NCBI RefSeq assembly: GCF_035594125.1
Contig: NC_087151.1
Span: forward strand, 17,251,001 to 17,315,000
Source of the DNA: Scylla paramamosain
Taxonomy: Eukaryota > Arthropoda > Malacostraca > Decapoda > Portunidae
Length of the DNA stretch: 64,000 nt
Reading direction: 5' to 3'
In this document: positions 12,560-24,014 of the stretch, one piece after another
Position numbering within the stretch: the stretch's first letter is position 1
How the letters are laid out: the number at the start of each line of letters is the position of its first letter
The notes under the pieces: generated by a model
The model's input: the letters and a program-made list of their open reading frames with translations, nothing else
Told to the model about the DNA's origin: nothing
Database searches by the model: none
Translations under genes and position numbers: made by a program

Positions 12560-12925
12560 CAACAGCGTATTTAGTGAGGAGAAGAGCTAGCTATAGCTGC
12601 TGCTGCTGCTGCTGCTGCTGCTATAGACAGTGATGTTTGTTTAGTGAGGAGAAGAGTGGGTTGCAGCTACTGGTCCTGCCACTGCCATAGACAGTGATGG
12701 TTGTTTAATAAGAAGGGCAGACTGTAGCCACTGCTGCTGCAGTCGCTGCCATACAAAATTATGCGAGTTTAGGAAGAAGGGCAGGGTGCAGCTGCCATTG
12801 CTGCTACCACCATACAGTGATGTGAGTTTAATGAGAAGGGCTGACAGCAGCTGCCAGTGCCATACAGTGATGTGAGCTTAGTGAGGAGAGGGGTTGGCTG
12901 CAGATGCTGCTGCTGTTGTTTTGAA
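12560..12925 (+). repeat. Degenerate 50-70 bp minisatellite with CTG-rich units
   Basis: Six phrases of the form GTGATGTGAGTTTAGTGAGA followed by GGGCAG..GCAGCTGC..CTGCCA..CCATACA start near 12565, 12633, 12702, 12765, 12825 and 12875. The second contains (CTG)n at 12598-12621. Unit length shrinks from about 69 to 50 bp left to right. No frame stays open across all units. Confidence 0.75.
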
Positions 12926-13017
12926 AAATTGTTGCAGGTGAGAGAATTTCATCATAGGTGGTCATGAAAAAATTGTCCCGGATCCCAGTTGTTCATATAC
13001 AGTGATGCCTTGCAAGT

Positions 13018-14130
13018 TTTTTTTTTTTAATGTAGGAGGGGCACTGGCCAAGGGTAACAAAACTGCAATAAAAAAAGGCCCACTTAGGTGGCGGTCCCTG
13101 AACATAATCAAAAGCGGTATTAAAAAATTACACAATGTCTTGAAACCTCTCTCTTGAAAGAATTCAAGTTATAGGATGGTGGAAATACAAAAGCAGGCAG
13201 GGAGTTCCAGAGTTTACCAGAGAAAGGGATGAATGATTGAGAATACTGGTTAGCTTTTGCATTAGAGAGGTGGACAGAATAGAGGTGAGAGAAAAGAATA
13301 TCTTGTGCAGCGAGGCCGGGGGGGAGGGGAGGCATGCAGTTAGCAAGATCAGAAGAGCAGTTGGCATGAAAATAATGGTAGAAGATAGCGAGAAATGCAA
13401 CATTGCAGTGATGAGAAAGAGGCTGAAGACTGTCAGAGGAGAGAAGTTGATAAGACGAAAAGCTTTTGATTCCACTCTTTCTAAAAGAGTGGTATGAGTG
13501 GAACACACCCCATATTTCATGCATGGACAGATGAGGCCCCTGTAAAGAGTTAGCAGCCTGGGAGTAAGAAAAACCAACAGAGATGACTCAGAGCTCCTAA
13601 CTTCATAGAAGTTGTTTTAGCTAGAGATGAGATGTGAAATTCCCAGTTTAGGTTATAAGTAAAGGACAGACCTAGGATGTTCAGTGTAGAAGAGAGGGAC
13701 AGTTGAGTGTTATTAAAGAAGAGGGGATAGTACAGACCTAGGATGTTCAGTGTAGAAGAGAGGGACAGTTGAGTGTTATTAAAGAAGAGGGGATAGTTGT
13801 TTGAAAGGTTGCGTCAAGTTGATAGGTGGAGAAATTAAGTTTTGAGGCATTGAAAATACCAAGTTTGTTCTGCCCCAGTCAGAAATTTTAGAGAGATCCA
13901 AAGTCAGGAATCCTTTGGCTTCCATGTATGAACTGTTTACTTCCTGAAGGGTTTAATGTCTAAAAAGATGCAAAAAAGTGCAGGGTGGTATCATCAGTGT
14001 AGGAGTGGATAGGACAAGAAATTTAGTTTAGAAGATCATTGATGAATAATAGGAAGAGAGTGGGTGACAGGACAGAACCCTGAGGAACATCACTATTAAT
14101 AGATTTAGGAGAAGAACAGTGACCGTCCAT
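13018..14130 (-). mobile_element. LINE family A copy A1, 5'-truncated
   Basis: Minus-strand element ending on the left in a T-run (its poly(A) tail) and the family signature whose plus-strand form is CACTGGCCAAGGGTAACAAA. Minus frames (13120-13577) encode the RT C-terminal part: thumb-like RGLICPCMKYGV, then SNAKANQYSQSFIPFSGKLW and FKREVSRH near the end. The interval 13834-14130 holds the part around IHSYTDDTTLH in degraded form. The copy stops at 14130 against the hAT-like end. It is broken by frameshifts and carries an identical 66-bp tandem duplication (13666-13797). Confidence 0.88.
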
Positions 14131-15354
14131 TAGGGCTGGGCAAGACTCAAGTCCGGAATTGAGTCCGGCAAGTCCACCATGGCTGCTTGGGATCTGAGTC
14201 TGAAATCTGCTATTCGAGTCATAACCGAGTCCTCATGAGTAAGGATTAATGTGTCTGAATACATCACAAATCACACAGTGTACTTAAGAACTACTAATAA
14301 ATTAGAATGTTTCAGTTCTGCATTTACGAAGTAGAATGTATAATATATGATAGAATGGTGTCTAAGCATCGAAAGTTAATGTAATTGTGTGAATGTAAGG
14401 AAAAATTTTGTTCATGCTGGCCAATAGCAGCAGCATTTTAGTGTTGCCATATGTATGTGTATTTTTCTGCATGTTCATTGGTAAATGTCTAGTGACAATA
14501 AATAATAATAATAGTAATAATTTTCCAGTTGTAGTACAACCCTTCCTTTCTTAAATCATAATATGCTTATATTTTAAACTCTAAGGATTTTTCAAGGGCA
14601 TCACGCAGAAGGTGTACACCTCGTCCCAAGCCTATTTTGTGCCATAAAGTAACGTTTTCTCGGATGTAACCTAAAAAAAAAAAAAAAGTGTGCCTCAGCC
14701 ATGGCACCCAAGCAAAGCAAAACTGCTCAGGTGTGGAACTACATGGAGCAGATGTCATCTGAACTCGTCACATGCTTGGTGTGCAAAGATTTACTGAAGT
14801 ACTGTGGAAGTACATCTAACTTGATAAAACACCTTTGCTCTAGACATCCTATAGAATAGGCTGAGGCAAAAAGAGGATGTTGAATGTGAAATGGGTTTGA
14901 AGACTGTAAGTCCTTCTAATTCAATTCAAACCACACTGATGGAGACTATTACAAGGGCTCAGCCCTATAAAATGACTCTGCCAAAAAAAAAAACTTGATG
15001 ACCTTGTAGTCAGAATGATAGATTAAGTGAAGTAGTCATTCTGTAACTTTATAACTGTAATCAGTAATACTGTACTAGAGATTTGCATGATTCCCAGACT
15101 TGCCTCATGATGGGATTTACCTAGCCACAGACTAGTGAATCCAGCATTTGGTACTTGCCTCATGCTCTCCAGCAGATTCCCAGAGGGATGCAGGACTTAA
15201 TTCATGGACTCACCTCACACAGCACTGCATTGGGATTCATTAAGCAGCAGGTTGCCAAGTCCAGTGAGTCCGTTGAGTCCAATGTGCTCACCGTGTGCTC
15301 TCTACCAATGTGAAGAGAACGGGACTTGGACTTGGTTACGGAAACAAGTTCAGC
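14131..15354 (+). mobile_element. hAT-like transposon fragment (ZBED type)
   Basis: Starts with TAGGGCTGGGCAAGACTC, the YAGGG-type terminus usual for hAT TIRs, exactly where LINE copy A1 breaks off. Contains AGTCC-rich subterminal repeats on both flanks (14143-14230; 15250-15345) and a BED zinc-finger exon. The right TIR is not seen; the element probably ends or is cut at about 15354, where a fragment related to the MITE at 47 kb begins. Confidence 0.6.
14701..14859 (+). pseudogene. BED-type zinc finger of a hAT transposase
   Basis: 52-codon frame starting MAPKQSKTAQVWNYMEQ, with CLVCKDLLKYCGSTSNLIKH and CSRHP. This matches the BED pattern: aromatic residues, CxxC, KYxGSTSNLxxHL, then a terminal His. 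It stops at 14857-14859, but related reading continues in another frame after about 14880 (SNSIQTTLMETITRAQPYKM), as in ZBED/hAT transposases, where a QPY..K linker precedes the RNase-H-like core. The BED finger binds the transposon ends. The catalytic core is absent, so this is a remnant. Confidence 0.75.
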
Positions 15355-15450
15355 ATATGAAGTGAAGGGTTTAACCTGACATTTGAAGCCCTCTCATATG
15401 CATTCAGACTTATTAGATCCCAATATTTTTCCTCGACAAATTTTATTGCT
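15355..15450 (+). repeat. Fragment related to the interior of the MITE at 47.1-47.8 kb
   Basis: GAAGTGAAGGGTTTAACCTGACATTTGAAG and TTAGATCCCAATATTTT match 47198-47265 in the same orientation. Confidence 0.65.
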
Positions 15451-15611
15451 TGTAACATACACAATTGTGTATGCATGTCATTTCTGTAACTCCATTATGT
15501 TGGGGTAATGGAATCTGAAAATTTTAAACACTATTGCATAAACTGTATTGCATGAATATTATGCAGACCATCACCATGAGCCACCCTACCTCATGACTCT
15601 CTTCACTTACC

Positions 15612-18335
15612 TTTTTTTTTTCTTCCTTTTTTATGTAGGAGGGACACTGGCCAAGGGCAACAAAAATATAATAACAAAAAACCTCACTGAGATGCCAGCT
15701 CCCGATTAAGGTTCAAAGCAGTAGTCAAAAGTTGAAGAATGAGTGTCTCGAAACCTCTCTGGAAACCTCTCTCTTGAAGGAATTCAAGCCATAGGAAGGT
15801 GTAAATACAGAAGCTAGCAGGGAGTTCCAGAGTTTACCAGAGAAAAGGATGAATGATTGAGAATACTGGTTAACTCTTGCATTAGAGAGGTGCACAGAAT
15901 AAGGGTGAGAAAAAGAAGAAAGTCTTGTGCAATGAGGCCACGGGAGGAGGGGAGGCATGCAGTTAGCAAGATCAGAAGAGCAGTTAGCATGAAAATAGAA
16001 AATAGCTAGAGATGCAACATTGCGGCAATGAGAAAGAGGCTGAAGAAAGTCAGTTAGAGGATAGGAGATAGGATAGGACACAAAAAGCTTTTGATTCCAC
16101 CCTATCTAGAAGAGCTGTATGAGTGGGAATCCCCACCACCTCAGGAAATATGGAGCATACTCCATACATAAGCGGATAAGGCATTTGTACAGAGCAGCTA
16201 GGGAGAGTGAGAAGAACTGGTGGAGACGTCTCAGAATGCCTAACTTCATAGAAGCTGTTTTAGCTAGAGATGAGATGTAAAGTTCCCAGTTTAGATTATA
16301 AGAAAAGAACAGACCAAGGATGTTCAGTGTAGAAGAGGGGGACAGTTGAGTGTCATTAAAGAAGAGGGTATAGTCTGGAAGGATGATAGGAATTGAGTTT
16401 TTGAGGCATTGAACAATGCCAAGTTTGTTCTGCCCCAATCAGAAATTTTAGAGAGATTAGAAGTCAAGCATTCTGTGGCTTCCCTGCATGAACTGATTAC
16501 TTCCTGAAGGGTTGGATGCCTATGAAAAGATGTGGAAAAATGCAGGGTGGTATCATCAGTGTACGAGTGCATAGGACAAGAAGTTTGGTTTTGATCATTG
16601 ATGAATAATAGGAAGAGAGTGGGTAACAGGACAGAACCCTGAGGAACACCACTGTTAATAGATTTAAGAGAGGAACAGTGACCATCTACCACAGCAGCAA
16701 TAGAACGGTCAGAAAGGAAACTTGAGATGAAGTCACAGAGAGAAGGAAAGAAGCCATAGGAGGGTAGTTCAATTCCAGACTCTGCCAAAAGCTTTTGATA
16801 TGTCAAGGCAACAGCAAAAGTTTCATCAAAATCTCTAAAAGAGCATGACCAAGACTCAGTAAGGAAATCCAGAAGATCACCAGTAGAGCAGCCTTGACAG
16901 AACTCATACTGGTGATCAGATAGAAGGTTGTGAAGCGATAGGTGTTCAAGAATCTTCCTGTTGAGGATAGATTAAAAAACTTTAGATAGGCAGGAAATTA
17001 AAGCAATAGTATGGTAGTTTGAGGAATTAGAATGATCATCCTTTTTAGAAATAGGCTGAATGTAGGCAAATTTCCAGCAAGAAGGAAAGGTAGATAGATG
17101 TGATAGCAGTGGTGTCATCTGGTTGAAATAAAGGAGGGAAAGAAGAAGGAAAGTTATTGGAGATGTTTTTGGTTAGATGCCAGAAGTCACAAGGGGAATT
17201 AGATCTTGAAAGATTTTGACACTTTCTATTAATGAAGGAGTTTTTAGCTAGTTGGAGAACAGACTTGGCATGGTTCTGGACAGAAATATAAAGTGCATGA
17301 GATTCTGGAGATGGAAGGCTCTAGTACCTTTTGTGTGCCACCTCTCTATCATGTATAGCACAAGAACAGGCTTTGTTAAACCAAGGTTTGGGAGATTTAG
17401 GTCGAGGAAAAGAGTGAGTAATGTACACCTCCATGCCAGACACTATCACCTCTGATATGCACTCAGCACACAAAGACGTGTTTCTTTCACAGAAGCAGTA
17501 GTCATTCCAAGGAAAATCAGCAAAATACCTACTCAGCTCCCCCCAACTAGCAGAGGCAAAACACCAGAGGCACCTCCAGTTAGGGGGATCCTGAGGAGGG
17601 ATTGGAGTGATAGGACAAGATACAGATATGAGATTGTGATCGGAGTAGCCCAACACAGAAGAGTGGGTAACAGCATAAGCATAAGTATTAGAGGTTAGGA
17701 AAAGGTCAAGAATGTTGGGCATATCTCCAAGACGGTCAGGAATATGAGTAGGGTGTTGCACTAATTGCTCTAGGTCATGGAGGATAGCAAATTTGAAGGC
17801 TAGTTCACCAAGATCGTCAGTGAAGGGAGAGGAAACCCAAAGCTGGTGGTGAACATTGAAATCTTTAAGAATGGAGATCTCCACAAAAGGGAAGAGAGTC
17901 AGAATATGCTCCACTTTTGAGGTTAAGCAGTCAAAGGATTTTTTATAGTCAGAGGAGTTAGATGAGAGGTATAAACCACAGATAAATGTAGTTTAAGAGT
18001 GACTCTGTAGTTGTAGCCAGATGGTGGAAAACTTGGAAGATTCAACAACGTGGGCACGAGACCAGGTTAAGTCGTGCACATAAATGTAACATCCAGCTTT
18101 GGATTGAAAATGAGGATAGAGAAAGTAGGAGGGAACAGAAAAGGGGCTACTGTCAGTTGCCTCAGACAGCTGCATTTCAGTGAGAAAAAGATGAAGTTTA
18201 GTAGAGAAGAGATGTTCTACAGATTCAAAAGTAGATCTGAAACCACAAATGTTGCAGAAGTTAATGAAGAAAAAGTTGAGGGGGGTGTCAAGACACGTAG
18301 GGTCGATAACAGAAGAGCAGTCTGACCTGGGGACT
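15612..18335 (-). mobile_element. LINE family A copy A2, longest copy (endonuclease and RT parts)
   Basis: Minus-strand LINE. From 5' (right) to 3' (left): APE-type endonuclease N-terminal part (18335-17993, with INFCNICGFRS and LTEMQLSEATDSS), endonuclease body (17914-17321, with DFNVHHQLW and the catalytic-type YSDHNLISV), linker, RT (17100-16106, with SINSGVPQGSVLLPTLFLLF and SYTDDTTLHF, where D replaces A of YADD), and C-terminal part (16081-15725, with SNARVNQYSQSFILFSGKLW). The conserved 3' tail and poly(A) are at 15612-15660. A junction near 17108 skips the RT N-terminal region compared with fuller relatives. Several frameshifts make it non-functional. Confidence 0.9.
17321..17914 (-). 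pseudogene. APE-like endonuclease domain of LINE A2
   Basis: 197-codon frame. Shows DFNVHHQLW (the GDFN-type block; G is replaced here, KDFN), [23 protein letters not shown] (SDH block with the catalytic His) and a downstream FPWNDYC...PWFNKACS linker conserved in copy A7. This enzyme nicks target DNA to prime reverse transcription. The frame starts and ends at frameshifts, so it is a fragment. Confidence 0.8.
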
Positions 18336-18404
18336 GGTAGTAAGCTATTTTCTAAAAAAAATTGTTTCTCATTAGCTTCGAGTTTTGTTGAACATGTATG
18401 CAAG

Positions 18405-18515
18405 GTAAGAATGTTAAAAGATAGGTGCATTTTCAGTTGTATGAAGGTGTGTTTTTACCTAAGGAACACAGTAAATCTTGTGCGTGTCACCATGTTTGAT
18501 GTGTAACCACTAACT
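18405..18515 (+). repeat. Second fragment related to the MITE interior
   Basis: GAATGTTAAAAGATAGGTGC and the following TTGTATGAA.GTGTGT...CTTG..CGTGTCACC correspond to 47397-47500. Confidence 0.65.
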
Positions 18516-18539
18516 GCTGGTGCATCAGGTGATCATGGA

Positions 18540-18795
18540 GTCTATACTAGTTTCAAAATGCTGCCTTATTTTAATTGCGTGCCACTTTGAAAATGTTCTT
18601 TCATTATGGCTTCTTGAAGAATTCTGAGATTTCCATAATGAGCACAGATATCTCTATTCTTGGTGTGTTCCACAAATTGCAGCTCAGTGTCCATACAGCT
18701 ACACAGCTCTGATAGTCTTGGCATTGTCACCAGCATCTTGTCTTTCTCATCACTGCTTCTACTCTCCTGAGTATTGACCATGGTTACCATAGATA
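18540..18795 (-). pseudogene. Possible pogo/Tigger-type transposase C-terminus
   Basis: Minus frame 18790-18566 reads LSELCSCMDTELQFVEHTKN and LRILQEAIMKEHFQSGTQLK, then continues in a shifted frame as IRQHFETS. Acidic helices followed by a short K/Q-T..I.FF tail recall C-termini of CENP-B-like pogo transposases. The likeness is weak. The neighbouring hairpin at 18917-19062 carries transposon-terminus-like sequence, which makes a transposon origin plausible. Confidence 0.3.
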
Positions 18796-18916
18796 CTATG
18801 GGACAGCATGGTGTGGTTGATTAAAAGTACAGTACATTACTGTATTTATTCCTCTGCCTTTCATAATTTAATTATTGATATTAGCCACTCCGAAGGTAAC
18901 CTAATGCTTACTGCTA

Positions 18917-19062
18917 GTACCTGTGAACAATTGGCTTCATCAGACTGATGTTCCCCCCTTTTAGTCCGTAGTATCGAGGTATGAGTGTATACACTCATAT
19001 CTCAGTACTATTGACTAAAAGGGGGGAACATCAGTCCAATGAAGCTGATTGTCCATAGGTAG
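18917..19062. repeat. Zero-loop 73-bp inverted repeat (end-to-end transposon termini)
   Basis: Left arm 18917-18989 and right arm 18990-19062 are reverse complements at about 61 of 73 positions, with no loop. The centre is GAGTGTATACACTC. The core GGTATGAGTGTATA recurs as GAGGTATGAGTATACA at 61286-61301, at the right end of repeat family J. Confidence 0.85.
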
Positions 19063-19230
19063 CAACACAGTGAACTCCTAGATTTCATGAGGTTATGTTC
19101 CAAAGGTACCCATGAAGTGCTAAAATTAGCATTATATTGTTGCTACTCCTAAAATGCCTTTGAGAGAGAGAGATGAATTGTGGCTGTGTGATGGCTAGTG
19201 GGTGTCCTTGACGGTAACCAGTGGTGAACT

Positions 19231-19370
<140 letters not shown>

Positions 19371-19374
19371 AAGT

Positions 19375-19423
<49 letters not shown>

Positions 19424-19511
19424 AACAGAGAGAGAGAGAGAGAGAGAGAGCATTTTGGGAAGGTCACTCACTGGCTGTCTTTTCTTCTTTTCCTCCAGAT
19501 GGCTTGGCATA

Positions 19512-20019
<508 letters not shown>

Positions 20020-20127
20020 CAAGTGTGAATGACAAACATGTAAAATCACTCACACAACCTTACCAACTTCATCAATTTAATTAATCTATCAAACAAAAAC
20101 TATATACATTCTAGTCATCCAACATTA

Positions 20128-20192
20128 ACCTAACCTAATCTAACCTAACCTAACCTAACCTAACCTAACCTAATCTAAGTTAACCTAACCTG
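20128..20192 (-). repeat. (TAACC)n telomere-type block
   Basis: Six consecutive perfect CCTAA units plus TAATC variants: the least degenerate of the telomere-type blocks here. Confidence 0.85.
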
Positions 20193-20640
20193 ATAGACTT
20201 CCCACTGGGACTATTTTATCTAGATGTTTTCTGCCTCTCCAGTGGGGAAGATCCACTATCGTACATGCGCATTGGGATGATTTTTGCTGCACCAATTTTT
20301 TTTCACAACACCACCACCACTGTTGCCATCCACAGTGATATCAACAGTGAGTCTTCATTAGCTGTGTGTATAAACAATACTTCATCGTGATTTTTTAATG
20401 ATTTTTACTATGCTGTATCGGTTTTTGTTGATTATCGTTTTGTTGTTTTATGAATTATATATTTATTATCAGCAGCTGTATTCATAAAAAAAAATGAAAT
20501 TTTATAGGTAGTCTGGAAATATTTCGATTTTTGTTGGGCCTTTCTCAGACAGGTTGGAACCATAGTAATTTTCTGCTATGGCTTTCATTAAAACGTGGGC
20601 TGATAGTGGAACTGAAGCTCTGCATTAACAGCAAACTAAC
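20193..20640. other. Unassigned DNA
   Basis: No gene recognised; AT-rich, with short A and T runs. Confidence 0.5.
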
Positions 20641-20649
20641 TGTGCTTAA

Positions 20650-21790
20650 TATTTATTGACATTTCCCTTCCTCTTTACAATATCCTGATGAGAATTTAAG
20701 GACACTGTCTGCAAAGTTTTGCAGATAAGAAGGTAAAAAGCTGACCCATAGCTCTTTGACCATCAAATTTAGGCAAAGATGACGTGTCCAAACTTCACAT
20801 CTGTTTTTTCATATCCATCCATAAGTTTTCAATTGGATTGATATCTGGGCAGGCCAGTCCTGAATAAACGGAACCTCACAGTCTGGTAACAAACAACATA
20901 TGGAGCTGAATCCTGTACAAGCACTGTTGCTTATATTTTTTTTCAAAAGAATCATACAGCACATCATTCAGAAGTTCTAAATAATTGTCTTGGTCAATTT
21001 TTCTTTTCCATAGTATGTAAAGCAGCCCCAAACCATAAGTAATATAAAGTGACAGGTTATGTGTATTTACCTTGGATCAGACAGACACACGAATATAGCC
21101 AAGTACCTATCAACACAGGCCTGCCACTAAATAGAATACTTAGCTATATGTGTGGATGGAGTGTCTGCCAGGTTGGTAGAGTGTTGAGAAGTAGCTTGAG
21201 TGTTGAATGCTGGCTGGAGTCTCACTATAATGAAGGAGCAGATATGTTGTCTGGCCACTGTTTGGAAGTTAACTGACTCCTTGTTTGCCGAGCAGACTGA
21301 TATCAGTTTGCTCTGGGATGATGAATCTGCTCAACCCAGATCCTCATTGTTTCATCCACTTGTCCCAGTGGATTGTTATGTTTTAGTTGAATTAATTTCC
21401 CTGCTGGAACAATAGTTTCGACATCTGTCGTGGAGTTAGCAGTGTTTTTTTGTAGTCATTGTGAAGCTTACTGCATGCTCCTCACAAACACTTTGCAGTA
21501 ATTGTGGGTTTTTTTCTCTTTAATTCCCATGCTTTGAGCCTTGGATTCTGTGCATTCTGCCTGGAGATAAGTCTACAGATCTCAAAGGTTGTCTTACAAG
21601 GCCTCACAGGCATGGGAAGTGAGGCAAGTGCAGTGGCCTCCCTGATGTACTTAAATCTTTTCACCAAGCACTGGACTGTCCTTAGCTTAATTCTGGTTTG
21701 ATTAGCAGTAGTTTGGAGACCATGGCCAGCTTATTATAACTTTATTACCTCCTTACTTTTCTCCTTGCTTGTGGCCATTTTGGGCATGTT
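20650..21790 (-). pseudogene. Tc1-like transposase remnant, interrupted
   Basis: Minus strand, N to C. From 21780: MATSKEKSKEVIKL, GHGLQTTANQT and RTVQCLVKRFKYIREATALA, then CRLISRQNAQNPRLKAWELK (21700-21480), the paired HTH DNA-binding region typical of Tc1. After a break: YGLGLLYILW and DQDNYLELLNDVLYDSFEKK, then LACPDINPIENLWMDMKKQM (to about 20790), the D(S)PDxNPIENLW signature near the third catalytic acid. The segment between about 21060 and 21440 does not fit and probably holds an insertion, possibly a SINE. Frameshifts and stops show it is dead. Tc1 transposases cut and paste at TA sites. Confidence 0.8.
21125..21300 (+). other. Possible tRNA-derived SINE inside the Tc1-like remnant
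   Basis: AGGTTGGTAGAGTGT (21170-21184) resembles an A box and GGCTGGAGTCTC (21212-21223) a B box, at tRNA-like spacing. Located where the Tc1-like transposase is interrupted. No foldable tRNA body or tail was confirmed. Confidence 0.3.
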
Positions 21791-21889
21791 AAGAGGGTTG
21801 GAGGAAGCAAAATAAAGCCTCAATTTGCTTCTTCCTGGGCCACTTAGCAAACATACAGTCCTTGTTCTTTTAAAGCCTAGGGTCTGTTG

Positions 21890-22000
21890 AGTCACATCTA
21901 GCTTAATGTGCAGATGTCACAAGCATAATTCTTTTTTTTCAAATGCATTGTTTTCTTTTCTTTGAGCACACAACAGATGCTTTTCTGTATCAATGGGATC
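21890..22000 (-). repeat. Repeat family H, copy 1
   Basis: CACATCTAGCTTAATGTGCAGATG and GCATTGTTTTCTTTTCTTTG match 27325-27395. On the minus strand both read VLKEKKTM(H/D)LK followed by Lys/Tyr/Cys residues, ending at a stop. Confidence 0.6.
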
Positions 22001-22289
22001 ACCAAGAAATGTCTGCTTTTCTGCCCCTTCCACTGGTCAGGGAAGTTTTGAACAATCACTATGATTGCCCTGTTTTGGCCCTGACAGGAATGATTACCCA
22101 ACCTTTGGAAGATGACAAGAGACATGCCAAGGTGTCTAACTCCATGTCACGACTTATTGTGCCAGCCACACATGCAGTGTTTTTATGAAAATTTCCATGG
22201 GCTTCTTCTAATTGCATGGTGACTGTCCATTAACTCCTTTGCCATGAGGGCTTCTCTAAGGGAGTCTATGTTCTGAGTTTTTGACACCA

Positions 22290-22630
22290 GTTTTTCTCAG
22301 CCCCCAGCAGCTAACTCTGTATATGGACCTTATTTGTCCATATATGGAGCATGCCGCATATATATGGGGGTTAAACTCATTGTTCTTTTGAACATGGTGA
22401 AATCATTTCATCTTATCAACTCCTCTCCTCTATGTAACTGTCTTCAGCGTCTCTCTCTTTGTTGCTATTCCTATTTTCACACTCAATATTCTTGTGATCT
22501 TGCAACTGCACACCACTCCTCCTGTGGCCTCACTGCACAAGACTTTCTACTTTGTCTCACTCCAGTTCTGTTCATCTCCCTAATGCTTGAGTTAACCAGT
22601 TCTTTGAGAACCTGCAGTTCTCAAAGAATA
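22290..22630 (+). mobile_element. LINE family A copy A11, degraded fragment
   Basis: CAGTTTTTCTCAGCCCCCAG, then a thumb region (GACCTTATTTGTCCATATAT), AACTCCTCTCCTCTATGTAA, CTGTCTTCAGCGTCTCTCTC and GCACAAGACTTTCTACTTTG follow the family A order. The frame is partly open (22334-22678) but not intact. The copy ends against the TIR element at 22638. Confidence 0.75.
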
Positions 22631-22637
22631 GAACATA

Positions 22638-23386
22638 CAGTGGAATCTCGGTTACCAAACTTCTCCCTTTTCGAATAATTCGGTTTTCAAACAAAATTTT
22701 GAACAGATTATTGCTTCAGTTGTGGTAGCATAATTCGGTTTTAGAACAAAGTTACTTGATTTCAAATATTAAAAGACATACGAAAATCTGTTTATCACTA
22801 ATTTATAGTTTCTATAAATATCTACTTAGTTTTTATATAATTGGAAGAGAGACACAGAGTGTAATACAGTAATTTAATCTTTGAAATAAGTTGAAAAGCT
22901 TTAATGTAAACAAAGTTTTCAGTGCTCAGGAGTAATCCCAAATCCTGTGGCTCTCTTGATGACCCCCACCGCCATCACTACCACACAACTGCATTTTTTC
23001 AGTACCTTTTCCCAGCACCAAGATGTCCAAGTATTATGATCATTTTCATTTTGGCAGTAAGTGGGTTGCACCTCTCTGTGTCCCTCTGTAAAGCTTCCCT
23101 CACTAGATTGGTCTAAACAGTATCTTCTAATGAGTTCTGTGTCACTAAGTTCATTCATTACAACCTTTCTGGATAAATAATTTGTAAGCTGGAGATGTTG
23201 TGAAGCAGCCATCTTGGCTGTGGGAGTGACTGTCATAAGCTGCTAAGACAGTGTAGACTGGTGTCTTGGAACGGATTAATCCATTTTACATTAATTCCTA
23301 TGGGGAAAATAATTTCAGTTTTTTAACATTTTGGATTTCAAAAGACATTCAGGAACAAATTAAGTTTGAGAACTGAGGTTCCACTG
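22638..23386. mobile_element. TA-flanked TIR transposon F1 with HARBI1-like ORF remnant
   Basis: Left terminus CAGTGGAATCTCGGTTACCA and right terminus, reverse-complemented, CAGTGGAACCTCAGTTCTCA; both are bounded by TA (22636-22637; 23387-23388). Size 749 bp. The CAGTGGAACCTC start and TA duplication are pogo/Tigger-like. The interior minus strand (23236-22919) encodes MAASQHLQLTNYLSRK and NELSDTELIRRYCLDQ, and in a shifted frame NPLTAKMKMIITLGHLGAGK, which resembles the N-terminal half of Harbinger-type (HARBI1) nucleases. The mismatch between terminus type and ORF type is unresolved. A second copy lies at 55687-56215. Confidence 0.7.
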
Positions 23387-23388
23387 TA

Positions 23389-23840
23389 CTATGAATTTTA
23401 TGACTCACTTTTCCTTTCTTGTTACTCTGAAGTTTTGTTTCTTATTTCTTATGCCTTATTGATTATAGATTTGAGAAATAATTTCTTAGAGGAAAGTAAC
23501 TTACTTTTCTGTGTGATGATTTTGGGGGAAACACAGCAGCTTGCCATGTGTACCCAACTCTGCAACATTTATAACCAAAATCTTTATCCCTCTCCAATAT
23601 CTTAGCCTTTAATTTAATTTTATTGCTTTGATATTATATGCATGTTGACAAAGGCATTGAAAAAAAAAAATAATTCCCAAGTATGTCTCAATTCCTAAAG
23701 AAGTATTCAGTCTATAATAACTCTAAGCCCAAAAGATAGGTATGTATATGAAAACTTTCACTCAAAACATTCTTTGTTACTATTAGTGACAAGTCTTCTA
23801 TATACACAGAATTGAAGGCCATAATATGGCTAAAAAACAA
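23389..23840. other. Unassigned AT-rich DNA upstream of a (TA)n tract
   Basis: No gene recognised. It may be part of the region 5' of the VPS52 exon. Confidence 0.45.
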
Positions 23841-23843
23841 AAT

Positions 23844-24014
<171 letters not shown>

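Noticed and set aside
21125..21300. Functional tRNA gene
   Set aside because: Only box-like strings are visible; no acceptor stem or anticodon arm could be paired.
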